Notes: a model not told the origin generated them from the letters alone. A stretch of DNA of 62,413 nucleotides from Gordonia gummivorans (GCF_022513585.1 NZ_JAKWBF010000033.1:1-62413), one strand, 5' to 3'; numbered from the stretch's first letter, positions 7,096-15,807 are shown. Numbers and translations: made by a program.

Positions 7096-8643
7096 TCAGG
7101 CGCCGACGGTGACCGGCTTCGGGTGCTCTTTGCCGCGGGGGTAGCAGGCGATGCCGACCAGGACGGTCGCGACGATGCAGATGGGGCCGGCCCAGCGCAG
7201 GATGGGCATCTCACCGCTCGGGTCAAAGACCTCGGTGCGCGGCCAGGCCAGGTTGATCACCATCAGCGTCCCGTAGGCGACCGCCAGGATGTTGACGATG
7301 ATGCCGAAGCGGCCGAGCCCGAACAGCTTCTTGCCTTCCGCGTCGACCGCGACACCGCCGTTGGGCCAGCCCTGGAAGCGGCGGTAGAGCATCGGCGCCG
7401 TGACCGCGAGGTAGGCCAGGTAGATCAGGATGATGCAGACGCTGGCGAGGGTCGCGAAGATCGCCGAGTTGCCGACGTTCACCAACAGGATGCCGATGCA
7501 CAACAGACCGATCAGGATGGCCGGGAGGATCGGGGTGCCGGTGCGGCTGTTCACGTGAGACAGCTGCTTGGAGAACGGGAGTCGGCCGTCACGAGCCATC
7601 GAGAACATGAGGCGCGAGCACGCGGTCTGGATGGCCAGGGTGCAGATGAAGATCGCCACGGCGACGTCGCACAGCAGCACCTTGCCCCAGAAGTTGCCGA
7701 GCACCGAGTCGAGCACGTACGGCAGGCCGCCGGTCGCAAGCTCCTCACCCAGGGTCGGTGCCGCCATGAGGGCACCGAGCAGCATCAGTCCGCCGCCGAT
7801 CGCGGAAACGGTCAGCGCCATCCGGATGGTGCGCGGGGCGACGCGACGCGGGTTCTTGGTCTCCTCGGCGAGCTCACCGGCCGAACCGAAACCGACCATG
7901 ACGTAGGCGGCCATCAGACCGGACACGATGAAGGCCCAGATGTAGCCCGGCTGCGTTCCGGGAACTCCGGTGTCGAACACCACGCTCGGTCCGCGCTGAG
8001 CGTGGGTGAACAGTGCGAGGATCACGGCGACCACACCGACGAGCTCACAGGTGACGCCGATGTTGTTGACGCGGCTCATCCAGGTGACGCCGACGCAGTT
8101 GATGGCGGTGACGATGACCAGCAGGATCGAGCCGAGGAGCACCGCGTTCGCCGCACCGCTCGAGCTGGTGAGGTCGGGATCGTCGCCGATGATCTGGAAG
8201 CCCGACCACACCGTCGGCAGCACCACCTGCAGCGCGATCGCTGCCGCCGACGCGGTGACGATCTGGGCGATCATCATGAACCAGCCGCCGAACCAGCCGA
8301 TCACCTCCCCGCCCATGCGTCGGGACCACTGATAGATGGCGCCGGAGATCGGGTAGCGGGCCGCGATCTCGGCGAAGCAGAGCGCGACGAGGAACTGGCC
8401 TGCGTAGACGATCGGCCAGGTCCAGAAGAAGGCCGGACCGCCGAAACCGAAGCCGAGGCCGAAGAGCTGGAAGATCGTGGTCAGGATGGACACGAACGAG
8501 AAGCCCGCGGCAAACGATGCGAACTTGCCGAGGGAGCGGTGTAGCTGCTGGTCGTAGCCGAATTCCGACAGGTCGTCGGCGTCCATGCCCGTGGTGGGAG
8601 ACACGGGCTGCGACGTTACGCCGGTAGATGCGGTAGAGGTCAT
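7096..8643 (-). CDS. APC-superfamily amino acid/amine permease
   Basis: 515 aa with about 12 hydrophobic segments, the first near residue 45 (FAAGFSFVSILTTIFQLFG) and the last near 485. The N-terminal conserved stretch (ELGYDQQL-like FGYDQQLHRSLGKFASFAAG, then FAEIAARYPISGAIYQWS) places it in the amino acid–polyamine–organocation superfamily, close to bacterial GABA/ethanolamine/amine permeases. It is the first gene of the leftward operon, so the likely cargo is the nitrogen compound the operon degrades (guanidine, urea-like or an amine); the cargo cannot be read from sequence. The promoter region carries two copies of a palindrome facing the divergent tetR gene. Confidence 0.9.
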   Translation of the reverse strand: MTSTASTGVTSQPVSPTTGMDADDLSEFGYDQQLHRSLGKFASFAAGFSFVSILTTIFQLFGLGFGFGGPAFFWTWPIVYAGQFLVALCFAEIAARYPISGAIYQWSRRMGGEVIGWFGGWFMMIAQIVTASAAAIALQVVLPTVWSGFQIIGDDPDLTSSSGAANAVLLGSILLVIVTAINCVGVTWMSRVNNIGVTCELVGVVAVILALFTHAQRGPSVVFDTGVPGTQPGYIWAFIVSGLMAAYVMVGFGSAGELAEETKNPRRVAPRTIRMALTVSAIGGGLMLLGALMAAPTLGEELATGGLPYVLDSVLGNFWGKVLLCDVAVAIFICTLAIQTACSRLMFSMARDGRLPFSKQLSHVNSRTGTPILPAILIGLLCIGILLVNVGNSAIFATLASVCIILIYLAYLAVTAPMLYRRFQGWPNGGVAVDAEGKKLFGLGRFGIIVNILAVAYGTLMVINLAWPRTEVFDPSGEMPILRWAGPICIVATVLVGIACYPRGKEHPKPVTVGA

Positions 8644-8702
8644 CGTGTGTGGTCTTTCTCTGCGGTTTCTCTCTGGGGGGAGCTCACCGTTGAGCGGTTT
8701 AA

Positions 8703-8748
8703 CTGTCAGTTGATAGATAAGCGTGTCGCTATTTCTATCACATGACAG
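8703..8748. promoter_or_regulatory. Double operator in the permease/tetR divergent promoter
   Basis: ctgtcagttgatag (8703-8716) and ctatcacatgacag (8735-8748) are both near-palindromes of the form CTRTCAnnTGAYAG and mirror each other; centres are 32 bp apart, about three helical turns. The inner flanks (ataagcg / cgctattt) also pair. This is a good candidate site for the adjacent TetR protein controlling both directions. Confidence 0.65.
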
Positions 8749-8893
8749 AAATGTTGCAAGCCGGGAAACTCGCGCAACGAATGCGTTACGCGCCGCAGGT
8801 CAGCGGGCCGGGTGGCCGCACGGGCTACACTCAAGGCTCGGAATCCACCCGAAATCCCCACTCAGATGCTCCGCCGCACAGAAGGGCCGGGAC

Positions 8894-9541
8894 ATGACCC
8901 CACGGTCGGCGTCGCGCCGCACGGTGGCCGGTCCGGGCCGACCCCGACTCGTCGAACCCAAACGCCGCGGCGAGACCGCTCGTGAGGAAATCCTCGACGC
9001 CGCAGCCGAACTCTTCACCAGCCGTGGATACACCGGCACGTCGACGCGCATGATCGCTGACGCCGTCGGCATCCGCCAGGCGTCGATGTACCACTATTTT
9101 GCCACCAAGGACGACATCCTCGCCGCGCTGCTCGAGACCACCGTCCTCACCCCGCTAGACCATGCGCGTCGGCTGCTCACCGAGGAACGGCCCGCGCTCG
9201 AACGACTCCTCGATCTCGCCCGCTACGACGTCACACAACTGGCGTCGTCACGCTGGAATCTCGGCGCGCTGTACCTCCTGCCCGAGGTCCGCGACGAGCG
9301 GTTCACCGAATTCCGGGCCGCCCGACGCGAACTCGCCGACATCTACGCCAGACTTGCGACCGAGGCGCTCGGCGCCGCGTCGGACAAGCGAAACCTGTTG
9401 CCGTTCAGGCTGGTCGAGTCCGTCATCATGATGCGGGGCGACGAAGCGCGCGGAGAGTTGGGCGAGCACACCGCCGCCGGCCTCGTCGACACCATCGTCG
9501 GCGCGATCAAGATGCTGCTGGAGCACGACCCGGCGCGTTGA
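8894..9541 (+). CDS. TetR-family regulator of the nitrogen operon
   Basis: 215 aa. The N-terminal ~75 residues are a TetR helix-turn-helix domain (ETAREEILDAAAELFTSRGY, ADAVGIRQASMYHYFATKDD), preceded by a basic AT-hook-like GPGRPRLVEPKRRG. The ligand domain is helical, with no recognised motif. The gene is divergent from the permease–UAAP–atzF operon with a two-copy palindrome between them, so it most likely represses that operon and itself. The ATG at 8894 is chosen because the TetR domain starts soon after; a longer frame upstream is poorly supported. The 3' end overlaps the convergent DUF4188 gene by 35 bp. Confidence 0.85.
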   Translation: MTPRSASRRTVAGPGRPRLVEPKRRGETAREEILDAAAELFTSRGYTGTSTRMIADAVGIRQASMYHYFATKDDILAALLETTVLTPLDHARRLLTEERPALERLLDLARYDVTQLASSRWNLGALYLLPEVRDERFTEFRAARRELADIYARLATEALGAASDKRNLLPFRLVESVIMMRGDEARGELGEHTAAGLVDTIVGAIKMLLEHDPAR

Positions 9542-10013
9542 CCCCGGAAGCGGCCATCCGTTGCGCCGCCGTCCTCGATCCCGCCGCGATGGGCCGACGC
9601 CCGACCGCCTTGCTCAGACCCCACGGTGGCATCCCGCTGTTGATGGTCTCGTGCCGGTCGATCTCGTAGGTCTCGTGCCAGATGCCGACCGCGTTCTGGT
9701 CGGCGAAGTGCTTGTTGAACCACTGCCACGCCGGCCGATGTGGTGCCGCGGAGTCGGCGGCGAAGGCCTGGATGTCCGCGGCTGATCGCCAGTAGGTCAC
9801 CACCAGCGGCGACGGAACGAGATACAGGTGATACGAGAGCAGCCCGGCCTCGCGATGGCGTTCGAGATGCTTGAGCATCCTCGGCATCGCGAAGAACGTG
9901 TAGGTCCACGCGCGGATGCGCCACGGTTTCGTCACTTTCATGCCGATGAGGAACAGCGTCGTGCCGTCGGGTGGCGTCAGGTTGGTCATTCTCGCGGCGT
10001 CGGGCTTGGACAT
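9507..10013 (-). CDS. DUF4188-type conserved protein
   Basis: 168 aa. It contains MKVTKPWRIRAWTYTFFAMPRMLKHLE, then a VVTYWRSAADIQAFA segment and a NKHFADQNAVGIWHETYEI segment. This pattern resembles the ferredoxin-like monooxygenase/DUF4188 family (related to phenylacetaldoxime dehydratase-like proteins). No catalytic residues can be named with confidence. The tail after ~residue 135 is Ala/Arg-rich and overlaps the end of the convergent tetR gene. It faces a second tetR gene across a short palindrome-bearing spacer, so it is probably the target of that regulator. Confidence 0.7.
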   Translation of the reverse strand: MSKPDAARMTNLTPPDGTTLFLIGMKVTKPWRIRAWTYTFFAMPRMLKHLERHREAGLLSYHLYLVPSPLVVTYWRSAADIQAFAADSAAPHRPAWQWFNKHFADQNAVGIWHETYEIDRHETINSGMPPWGLSKAVGRRPIAAGSRTAAQRMAASGVNAPGRAPAAS

Positions 10014-10028
10014 GGCGAGCCTCCTGGT

Positions 10029-10047
10029 TTCAAAACGATGTTATGAA
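10029..10047. promoter_or_regulatory. Palindrome between DUF4188 gene and tetR
   Basis: ttcaaaacgatgttatgaa is a near-perfect palindrome (arms ttcaaaac / gttatgaa, 7 of 8 pairing), and gttatg recurs 13 bp on (aacgttatgga). It lies in the 59-bp divergent spacer, as expected for an autoregulatory TetR operator. Confidence 0.55.
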
Positions 10048-10072
10048 ACAACGTTATGGAATAATCGGCCTC

Positions 10073-10660
10073 GTGGCAAGACCCAGAATTCATACGAATG
10101 ACCTGCGCGACCAACTGCTCGACGAAGCCGTTGCGATCGTCGCGGCTCATGGCATCGGCGCGCTGTCGTTGCGGGACGTCGCGCGGGCCGCCGGCACGTC
10201 GACGACCGCGGTGTACTCCCTGTTCGGCAGTAAGGAAGCCCTGGCCAGAGCCGTTCAGGTGCGGGCACTGGAATCGTTCACGGCCGCCGAGCATGCAGTC
10301 GCGCAGGCCCCCGACGCCGCCGGCGACATCGCGAACCTGGGCACCGCCTACGTCGGCTGGGCACTGGCAAACCCGAAGCTCTACGCGTTGATGTTCGGCG
10401 ACGCGCTGACCGGTATCGCGCCGACCGACGAGTCCACCGCGGCGGCCGAACGCGCGATCCAACCACTGCGCGACGGCGTCGCACGAGCCATCGAGTCCGG
10501 GGTGTTTCGGAAAGCCGACGTCGCGACCGTCGCCGCATCGCTGTGGGCGCAGGTGCACGGCATGGCACTGCTGCTCCTGTCCGGCCACTACCCCGCCGAC
10601 GCCGATCCGGTCGTCGCGGGTGGGGCCATCGTCCAAGGTTGGCTGGCACAACCCGATTAG
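10073..10660 (+). CDS. TetR-family regulator with TetR_C_13-like C-domain
   Basis: 195 aa from GTG 10073, chosen because the typical TetR opening follows (ARPRIHTNDLRDQLLDEAV); an ATG at 10043 would place the operator inside the gene. The DNA-binding domain ends with DVARAAGTSTTAVYSLFGSK. The C-terminal part (YVGWALANPKLYALMFGD, ALWAQVHGMALLLLSGHYP) is the WHG-type ligand domain common in actinobacterial TetRs. Divergent from the DUF4188 gene across a palindrome; predicted to control it. The marR gene follows after 10 bp. Confidence 0.85.
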   Translation: MARPRIHTNDLRDQLLDEAVAIVAAHGIGALSLRDVARAAGTSTTAVYSLFGSKEALARAVQVRALESFTAAEHAVAQAPDAAGDIANLGTAYVGWALANPKLYALMFGDALTGIAPTDESTAAAERAIQPLRDGVARAIESGVFRKADVATVAASLWAQVHGMALLLLSGHYPADADPVVAGGAIVQGWLAQPD

Positions 10661-10670
10661 GCTGTCCCCC

Positions 10671-11174
10671 ATGGCAGGCCGCAGCATGAGTTTCGACCCG
10701 ATCGCACAGGCACAGGCGAACTGGACCCAGGCCGGGTGGGGCGACGTGGCCGACGGGATGGTCGCGGTCACGTCGGTGATGCGCGCCCACCAGATCCTGC
10801 TCGCCCGCGTGGAGGCATCGCTGCGCCCCTACGACCTCACCTTCTCGCGCTTCGAACTTCTTCGGCTGCTTGCTTTTTCACGCCAGGGAGCGTTGCCCAT
10901 CACCAAGGCGTCAGACCGCCTGCAGGTGCACGTCACCAGCGTCACGCATGCGATCCGCCGGCTCGAGGAGAACGGACTCGTCCAGCGTGTCCCCCACCCC
11001 ACCGACGGTCGCACCACCCTCGTCCAGATCACCGAACTCGGACGCTCGACGGTCGAGGACGCGACCAAGACCCTCAACGCCGAGGTGTTCGCCGACGTCG
11101 GCATGAGCGACGACGAGATCGGCGGACTGGTGTCGGCGATCCAGTCACTCCGACACCACAACGGGGATTTCTGA
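10671..11174 (+). CDS. MarR-family regulator
   Basis: 167 aa (an ATG at 10686 is an alternative). The winged-helix core spans roughly residues 35-135, with LTFSRFELLRLLAFSRQGALP, the recognition region SDRLQVHVTSVTHAIRRLE and the wing RVPHPTDGRTTLVQIT. A TAGGCT -10 element (10658-10663) ends 7 nt before the ATG and there is no ribosome binding site, so the mRNA is probably leaderless and this gene has its own promoter inside the end of the upstream tetR gene. The target and ligand are unknown. Confidence 0.85.
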   Translation: MAGRSMSFDPIAQAQANWTQAGWGDVADGMVAVTSVMRAHQILLARVEASLRPYDLTFSRFELLRLLAFSRQGALPITKASDRLQVHVTSVTHAIRRLEENGLVQRVPHPTDGRTTLVQITELGRSTVEDATKTLNAEVFADVGMSDDEIGGLVSAIQSLRHHNGDF

Positions 11175-11234
11175 ACAGGGGCGACTTCCCAGCCTGCTCC
11201 ACTCGGATCGCCGGCCACCATAGAATCCCCGAGT

Positions 11235-11387
11235 ATGACGATCGCCTACTGGATCGCGGCCGTACTCCTCGGTGCGTTCTTCGCCTATGCGGGCGCGCTC
11301 GAACTCCTGCGTACGCGGAAGCAACTCGGCCCGGGCGCTGTCCGAAGTGACACCGCCGGGCATCGGCATGCAGATATACGCATCTGA
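11235..11387 (+). pseudogene. DoxX-like gene remnant
   Basis: A 50-codon frame encodes MTIAYWIAAVLLGAFFAYAG followed by ALELLRTRKQLGP, which looks like the first transmembrane segment and loop of a DoxX-family membrane protein; the family is normally over 110 aa with four helices. After that the sequence loses all resemblance and stops. A TAGAAT box at 11221 still lies 8 nt before the ATG, as in leaderless promoters. Most likely a decayed gene. Confidence 0.5.
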
Positions 11388-11591
11388 GGACTCAACGGTG
11401 TCATCTGGGACGGCCGTCGTGTGGTCATCGACATCGGCAGCACGATCCGCCTCAAAAAGAAAGTAGGGGAAGAAGATTCCGCCCCTACCCTTGGTGTCCT
11501 CCCCGAGAAATTTCTAGCGGAAGACCATGAACCCCGGGGAAGAAGTTCTTCCCCTAGATTTTGCGACCTGGCGATCAGGCATTTCCCCAGG
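11388..11591. other. Spacer with palindrome at 11536-11554
   Basis: No recognisable gene. The frame GLNGVIWDGRRVVIDIGS continues after the DoxX-like remnant and may be debris of another gene. ggggaagaa (11536-11544) and ttcttcccc (11546-11554) form a perfect 9-bp palindrome; a related ggggaagaagattccgcccc lies at ~11467. Either could be an operator or a terminator arm for the leftward ABC1 kinase gene. Confidence 0.45.
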
Positions 11592-13025
11592 TCAGCGCGG
11601 ATCGAGCCCGAAGGGTAGGCCACGCTCGCGGACCCACGCGGTGTGCGCCTTGGCGAGATCGCTTGTTGGTTCGCCGATGCCGTCGAGCGCGTCGGACTGT
11701 TCGCGGGTGTCGAAGGTCGCGCCGAGTCCGCTGAGTACCGCGTTGACCCCGAGGCTGATCCGGGCGAGCATGACGTAGTCGCTGGGCACGCTCATGCGGC
11801 GGAAGGCCACGCTTGCCGGACCGTCGCCGATGAAGGATCGCAGCGCGTCGCCGCTGTCGTCGGCGACAAAGGAATGCGGCTGCTCGCCGAGCGATGCCCT
11901 ACTCATCATCGCCCACCACTCGAAGACCTGGTCGGCGGTCAGATCGGCGTCGGTGTCGAGGAATCCATGCCGGTTCGCGAGGCGAAAGACCTCGTCGCGA
12001 TCTCCCGCGAGAGTCGCCCGATACGTGTGCACGATGCCGGTCCGCACCCACTCGGGAAACTGTTTGACACAACCGAAGTCGACGAAGCCGACACTCCCGT
12101 CGTCGCCGAAGCGGTAGTTGCCCGGGTGTGGGTCCGCGTTGAACAGACTGCCGTGGCGGTAGGCGCCGAACGCGAAGTAGCCGATCACCTCGCCCCAGTG
12201 GTTGCGCAGGTCCTGATCGGCGGTGAGGGCCTCGGACCACCCGACGCCGTCGACGTAGCTCATCGTCAACACCCGGTTGGTCGAACGGTTCGCGACCACC
12301 TCGGGTATCCGGATGAACGGATGTCCGCGGTACAGGTCGGCAAACCGGCCGATGCTTCGCGCCTCATGCCGATAGTCGAGTTCCTCGGCGATGCGCTCGG
12401 ACAGTTCGGCGGCGGCCGCGCGTTGATCGGTGCGAAATGCCCTGGGGGTCAGCGACATACTGAGTTTGAAGAAGGTCGCCAGCAGTTCGGTGTTGGCCAG
12501 GTCGTGACGAATCGCCTGCGCCACACCGGGATACTGCACCTTGACCGCCACCCGGCGCCCATCGGGCAGCCACGCCACATGCACCTGACCGATGGAGGCA
12601 GCCGCCATCGGCTCGGGCGAAAAGCCCGCGAACAACTTCTCGATCGGCTTCCCCAGTTCGGCTTCGACGATCTCGCGTGCGGTGTCGGCGTCCATCGGTG
12701 GCGCGTCGGCCTGCAGGCGACGCAACGCCTGCTGGTAGATCGCCAGCGGCCCGTCTGTGGGCCCTGAACCGTCGAAGGTCGACATGAGTTGCCCGGCCTT
12801 CATCAGGACACCTTTGGAATGCCCGAGCAGATCGGCATAGCGATCGGCGGTGCGACGATGGAAATCGTCCACGGCCCCTTCGTTTCCCGCCCGCTGGCGC
12901 AATCCGGCCACCACACGACCGCCCGCCGACCGGGCCGCGAATCCCACCACGGGAATGGTGCGACGCACACGGCCCGCGCGCACCTCGCCGAAGCGGTCGG
13001 GAGCCTGGGGCGCTTCGTCGGTCAT
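11592..13025 (-). CDS. ABC1/UbiB-type atypical kinase
   Basis: 477 aa. UbiB/ADCK landmarks are present: the KxGQ helix (LMKAGQLMS), the Ala-rich nucleotide loop AAASIGQVH in place of a Gly loop, the Lys in VAVKVQYPG, the catalytic-type FNADPHPGNY and the metal-binding GFVDFGCVK. Such kinases/ATPases support quinone or isoprenoid-lipid metabolism in many organisms. Start ATG 13025 overlaps the P450 stop (13022-13024), so both are made from one transcript. Pairing with a P450 hints at service to a hydrophobic substrate or redox-lipid step, but the substrate is unknown. Confidence 0.9.
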   Translation of the reverse strand: MTDEAPQAPDRFGEVRAGRVRRTIPVVGFAARSAGGRVVAGLRQRAGNEGAVDDFHRRTADRYADLLGHSKGVLMKAGQLMSTFDGSGPTDGPLAIYQQALRRLQADAPPMDADTAREIVEAELGKPIEKLFAGFSPEPMAAASIGQVHVAWLPDGRRVAVKVQYPGVAQAIRHDLANTELLATFFKLSMSLTPRAFRTDQRAAAAELSERIAEELDYRHEARSIGRFADLYRGHPFIRIPEVVANRSTNRVLTMSYVDGVGWSEALTADQDLRNHWGEVIGYFAFGAYRHGSLFNADPHPGNYRFGDDGSVGFVDFGCVKQFPEWVRTGIVHTYRATLAGDRDEVFRLANRHGFLDTDADLTADQVFEWWAMMSRASLGEQPHSFVADDSGDALRSFIGDGPASVAFRRMSVPSDYVMLARISLGVNAVLSGLGATFDTREQSDALDGIGEPTSDLAKAHTAWVRERGLPFGLDPR

Positions 13026-14221
13026 GATCGGGATCCTTTCAGGAATCTCATCGGCAGGGAATGCAGCCCGCGGAGCAGGCGCGAGTCGCGCAGCACCGGC
13101 GGGCCGTCGAGCACTGGCTCACGACCGATCAGCATCCGCAGCGCCACAGTCACCTCCAGACGCGCCAGCGCCGCGCCGAGGCAACGATGGGGACCGTGTC
13201 CGAACGCCAGGTTCGGTTGTCTCCCATCGCGATCGAGACGGAACTGGTCGGGGTTGTCAAAGACATCCGGGTCGCGGTTGGCGGAACCGAGGACCACGAT
13301 GGCCCGGTCACCGGCCCCGATGGTGTGCCCGCCCAACTGCTGCGTGAACGTCGCCACCCGGAAGACGGCCTGGGCGGGACCGTCGAGCCGCAGCATCTCG
13401 TCGAGCACGGCGGGGTCGTCGGCGTCGATCCGATCGATCGGTCGCCGACCGACCGGCCCGGTCAGCAGTCGGGCGATCCCGCCACCGAGCAGGTTCGCGG
13501 TGGTCTCGTGCCCGGCGACCGCCAGCAGGATCGCGTTCATCACCACCTCGTCCAGATCGAGACGCGGATCGGTCGCCAGCAGACTCAGCAGGTCGTCGCT
13601 CGGTTCGGTTCGACGCTGTGCGGCCAACGGCAGGAACTCGGCGACCAGCGCGGCGAGCGCACCGGCCGCTGCGGGGGCCGCCTCGGCATCGAGGATGCCG
13701 TCGAGCGCCGGGGCGATGGCGGCCGCCTCGGTCCACAGCGTCTGCGCCGCAGGCAGATCCAGACCCAGCCACTCGGCGATCACCGCAATCGGAAACGGCT
13801 GGGCGATCTCGGTCATGAAGTCGAAGGGGGTGCGCGTTCCGATCGGCGCGATGATGTCGTCGGCGATGGCCACGACGCCGTCGGAGAGCTGCGCGATGTA
13901 CCGGGGCGTGAACACGTCGCGGACCGAATCACGTTGGCGCGCATGATCATCGCCGTCCAGAAGAAGCATCGTGCGGGAGAGCGGCGGCTCGGCGATGCCC
14001 AGGGCATCGAGTCCCTGACGATTCACCTCGGACGCCATCGGATCGCTCGTCCACCCGCGCCCGGTCAACACCGACCGCGCGGCCTCGTATCCGAGGATCA
14101 GCCACGCCCCCGACGCGTCGTCGTGGCCGACGGGTCCGTGCAGCGCGCGCAGACGTGCGTAGTCGGCCGGCGCCCGGTCCGATGACCAGGGAAGTTGAGC
14201 AGGCCCGAGTGCGGTACTCAT
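13022..14221 (-). CDS. Cytochrome P450
   Basis: 399 aa, normal length for a soluble bacterial P450. The I-helix motif is AGHETT, the ExxR is EMLR, and the heme loop is FGHGPHRCLGA with the thiolate Cys. PEDRF-region equivalents (DPDVFDNPDQFRLDR) lie before it. No ferredoxin or reductase gene is adjacent, so electrons must come from elsewhere. It is coupled by ATGA overlap to the ABC1 kinase and divergent from a TetR gene with a perfect 17-bp inverted repeat between them, so the pair is probably induced by a substrate-like ligand of that TetR. The oxidised compound cannot be told from sequence. Confidence 0.92.
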   Translation of the reverse strand: MSTALGPAQLPWSSDRAPADYARLRALHGPVGHDDASGAWLILGYEAARSVLTGRGWTSDPMASEVNRQGLDALGIAEPPLSRTMLLLDGDDHARQRDSVRDVFTPRYIAQLSDGVVAIADDIIAPIGTRTPFDFMTEIAQPFPIAVIAEWLGLDLPAAQTLWTEAAAIAPALDGILDAEAAPAAAGALAALVAEFLPLAAQRRTEPSDDLLSLLATDPRLDLDEVVMNAILLAVAGHETTANLLGGGIARLLTGPVGRRPIDRIDADDPAVLDEMLRLDGPAQAVFRVATFTQQLGGHTIGAGDRAIVVLGSANRDPDVFDNPDQFRLDRDGRQPNLAFGHGPHRCLGAALARLEVTVALRMLIGREPVLDGPPVLRDSRLLRGLHSLPMRFLKGSRS

Positions 14222-14233
14222 TCCGGACTCCTT

Positions 14234-14286
14234 CCCAAGTGCTCACTTAGGTGGTTACACTTGGACAGACTAAGTGAGCACTTGGG
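14234..14286. promoter_or_regulatory. Perfect 17-bp inverted repeat: TetR operator pair
   Basis: cccaagtgctcacttag (14234-14250) and ctaagtgagcacttggg (14270-14286) are exact reverse complements 19 bp apart. Each half is itself near-palindromic (aagtg-nn-cactt), so this is two operators. The right one overlaps the ribosome binding site (gggagg) of the tetR gene and the left one ends 13 bp before the P450 start. Confidence 0.85.
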
Positions 14287-14294
14287 AGGTGTCA

Positions 14295-14888
14295 ATGGAC
14301 GCTTTGTCGACGCGCGACCGATTGATCGACGAGGCAATGCGCCTCTTCGGCGAACAGGGTTACCGCGCAACGAGCGTCGCCCAGATCGAGGCAGCCGCCG
14401 GCCTCGCGCCGGGATCCGGCGGGCTCTACCACCACTTCCGATCCAAGGAGTTGCTGCTCGAAGCCGGGATCGATCGTCAACTCGACCGGATGAGCGCTCT
14501 CGCCGACATCCGGCAGATCTTCGAGGGACTGACCGACATGCGGTCCGAACTCACCGTCCTGTGCCGATACACGCTGAGCGTCATCGACGAAGAAGCCACC
14601 CTGCTACGCATCGTGTCCTCCGAATTGCGAGACCGCCCACGCAAACTCGCCGACGCCTTCGGATCACTGGTGGCCGACTCCTACACCGGCATGACCGCCT
14701 GGGTCGCGCGGGCCGCTCCGCACATCGACACGCAGGCCGCCGAGGCGATCGCCGCCGTTGCACTGGACGCCCTGTTCGCACACCGCACCATGCGGCAATT
14801 CCTTGGCGTCGAACCCCTCGCCATCGACGACGAACGATTCGTCGCCGAATGGGTCGCGATGGTCGCGGGGCGGATCGAGAGCGTCTGA
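14295..14888 (+). CDS. TetR-family regulator of the P450–ABC1 pair
   Basis: 197 aa from ATG 14295, with gggaggtgtca as ribosome binding site. Classic TetR start (STRDRLIDEAMRLFGEQGYRAT), recognition helix AAGLAPGSGGLYHHFRSKE, then a helical ligand domain. The gene sits 73 bp from the divergent P450 gene; two copies of its likely operator fill the gap, so autorepression plus control of the P450 is the simplest reading. An upstream in-frame start at 14274 would lie within the operator and lacks a ribosome binding site. Confidence 0.88.
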   Translation: MDALSTRDRLIDEAMRLFGEQGYRATSVAQIEAAAGLAPGSGGLYHHFRSKELLLEAGIDRQLDRMSALADIRQIFEGLTDMRSELTVLCRYTLSVIDEEATLLRIVSSELRDRPRKLADAFGSLVADSYTGMTAWVARAAPHIDTQAAEAIAAVALDALFAHRTMRQFLGVEPLAIDDERFVAEWVAMVAGRIESV

Positions 14889-14898
14889 CGCGGGCTCG

Positions 14899-15768
14899 TC
14901 AGTGCAGGCTGTTGATGATGGCGCTGAAGTCCTGGTCGGCGTGCTGTTCGGCGAACGCGCGGTAGAGCTGCGCCGCGTGCGTGCCCAGCGGGGCGCGGGA
15001 ACCGGTGCTGGCGACCGCGTCCATCGCCAGGCCGAGATCCTTGTTCATCAGCGCGGTCGCGAAACCCGGCTTGAAGTCGTTGTTCGCCGGTGACGTCGGC
15101 ACCGGACCCGGGACCGGGCAGTTGGTCTGCACGGCCCAGCAGTTGCCCGTCGCACCGGTGATCACGTCGTACAGCGCCTGATCGGCGAGACCCAGCTTCT
15201 TGGCGAGCACGAAAGCCTCCCCCACCGCGATCTGCTGGACGGCGAGCACCATGTTGTTGCACACCTTGGCGGCCTGGCCGGCACCGGCCGTGCCGCAGTG
15301 AATGATCTTGCCCGCCATGGGTTCCAGCGTCGGGCGGGCCGCGGAGAACGACTCCTCCTCACCGCCGACCATGAACGCGAGCGTGCCGGCCGTCGCACCC
15401 TTGACACCACCCGAGACCGGGGCGTCGATCTGCGCGAACCCATGGTCGAGCGCCTGCGCGTGGATCTCCCGCGCGTCGTCGACCGAGATGGTGGAGCTGT
15501 CGATGAACAGCGCGCCGGTCGGCGTGGCCGGCAGGATATCGGAGTAGCACTTCTTCACGATGGCACCGCTGGGCAGCATGGTGATCACCACCTCCGCGGC
15601 GGCCACCGCCTCCACCGCCGACGGAAACGTGCCGATCCCGTTGGCTTCCGCGGTCTTGACCGCCTCCGGGACGGGATCGAACCCGTGCACGGTGTGGCCG
15701 GCCTTCACCAGGTTCGCGGCCATCGGGCCGCCCATGTTGCCCAGTCCCAGAAACGCGATCGTCGTCAT
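14899..15768 (-). CDS. mmsB: 3-hydroxyisobutyrate dehydrogenase
   Basis: 289 aa. The N-terminal Rossmann fold has GLGNMGGPMAANL, the substrate loop is DAPVSGGVKGA, and the catalytic Lys is in GAGQAAKVCNNM. The C-terminal FKPGFATALMNKDLGLAMDA is typical of MmsB. It oxidises 3-hydroxyisobutyrate to methylmalonate semialdehyde with NAD+ in valine breakdown. The start is supported by aggagaatcgacaATG. It belongs with the acyl-CoA dehydrogenase and mmsA genes upstream on the same strand; a dispersed repeat lies in the 114-bp gap before it. Confidence 0.93.
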   Translation of the reverse strand: MTTIAFLGLGNMGGPMAANLVKAGHTVHGFDPVPEAVKTAEANGIGTFPSAVEAVAAAEVVITMLPSGAIVKKCYSDILPATPTGALFIDSSTISVDDAREIHAQALDHGFAQIDAPVSGGVKGATAGTLAFMVGGEEESFSAARPTLEPMAGKIIHCGTAGAGQAAKVCNNMVLAVQQIAVGEAFVLAKKLGLADQALYDVITGATGNCWAVQTNCPVPGPVPTSPANNDFKPGFATALMNKDLGLAMDAVASTGSRAPLGTHAAQLYRAFAEQHADQDFSAIINSLH

Positions 15769-15807
15769 TGTCGATTCTCCTGTTGATGTGTGGTTGTGGT
15801 TGACGCG

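Noticed and set aside
8644..8760. Guanidine riboswitch upstream of the permease operon
   Set aside because: I could not find the conserved ykkC-type ACGR-containing loops; the region is instead explained by two TetR-type palindromes.
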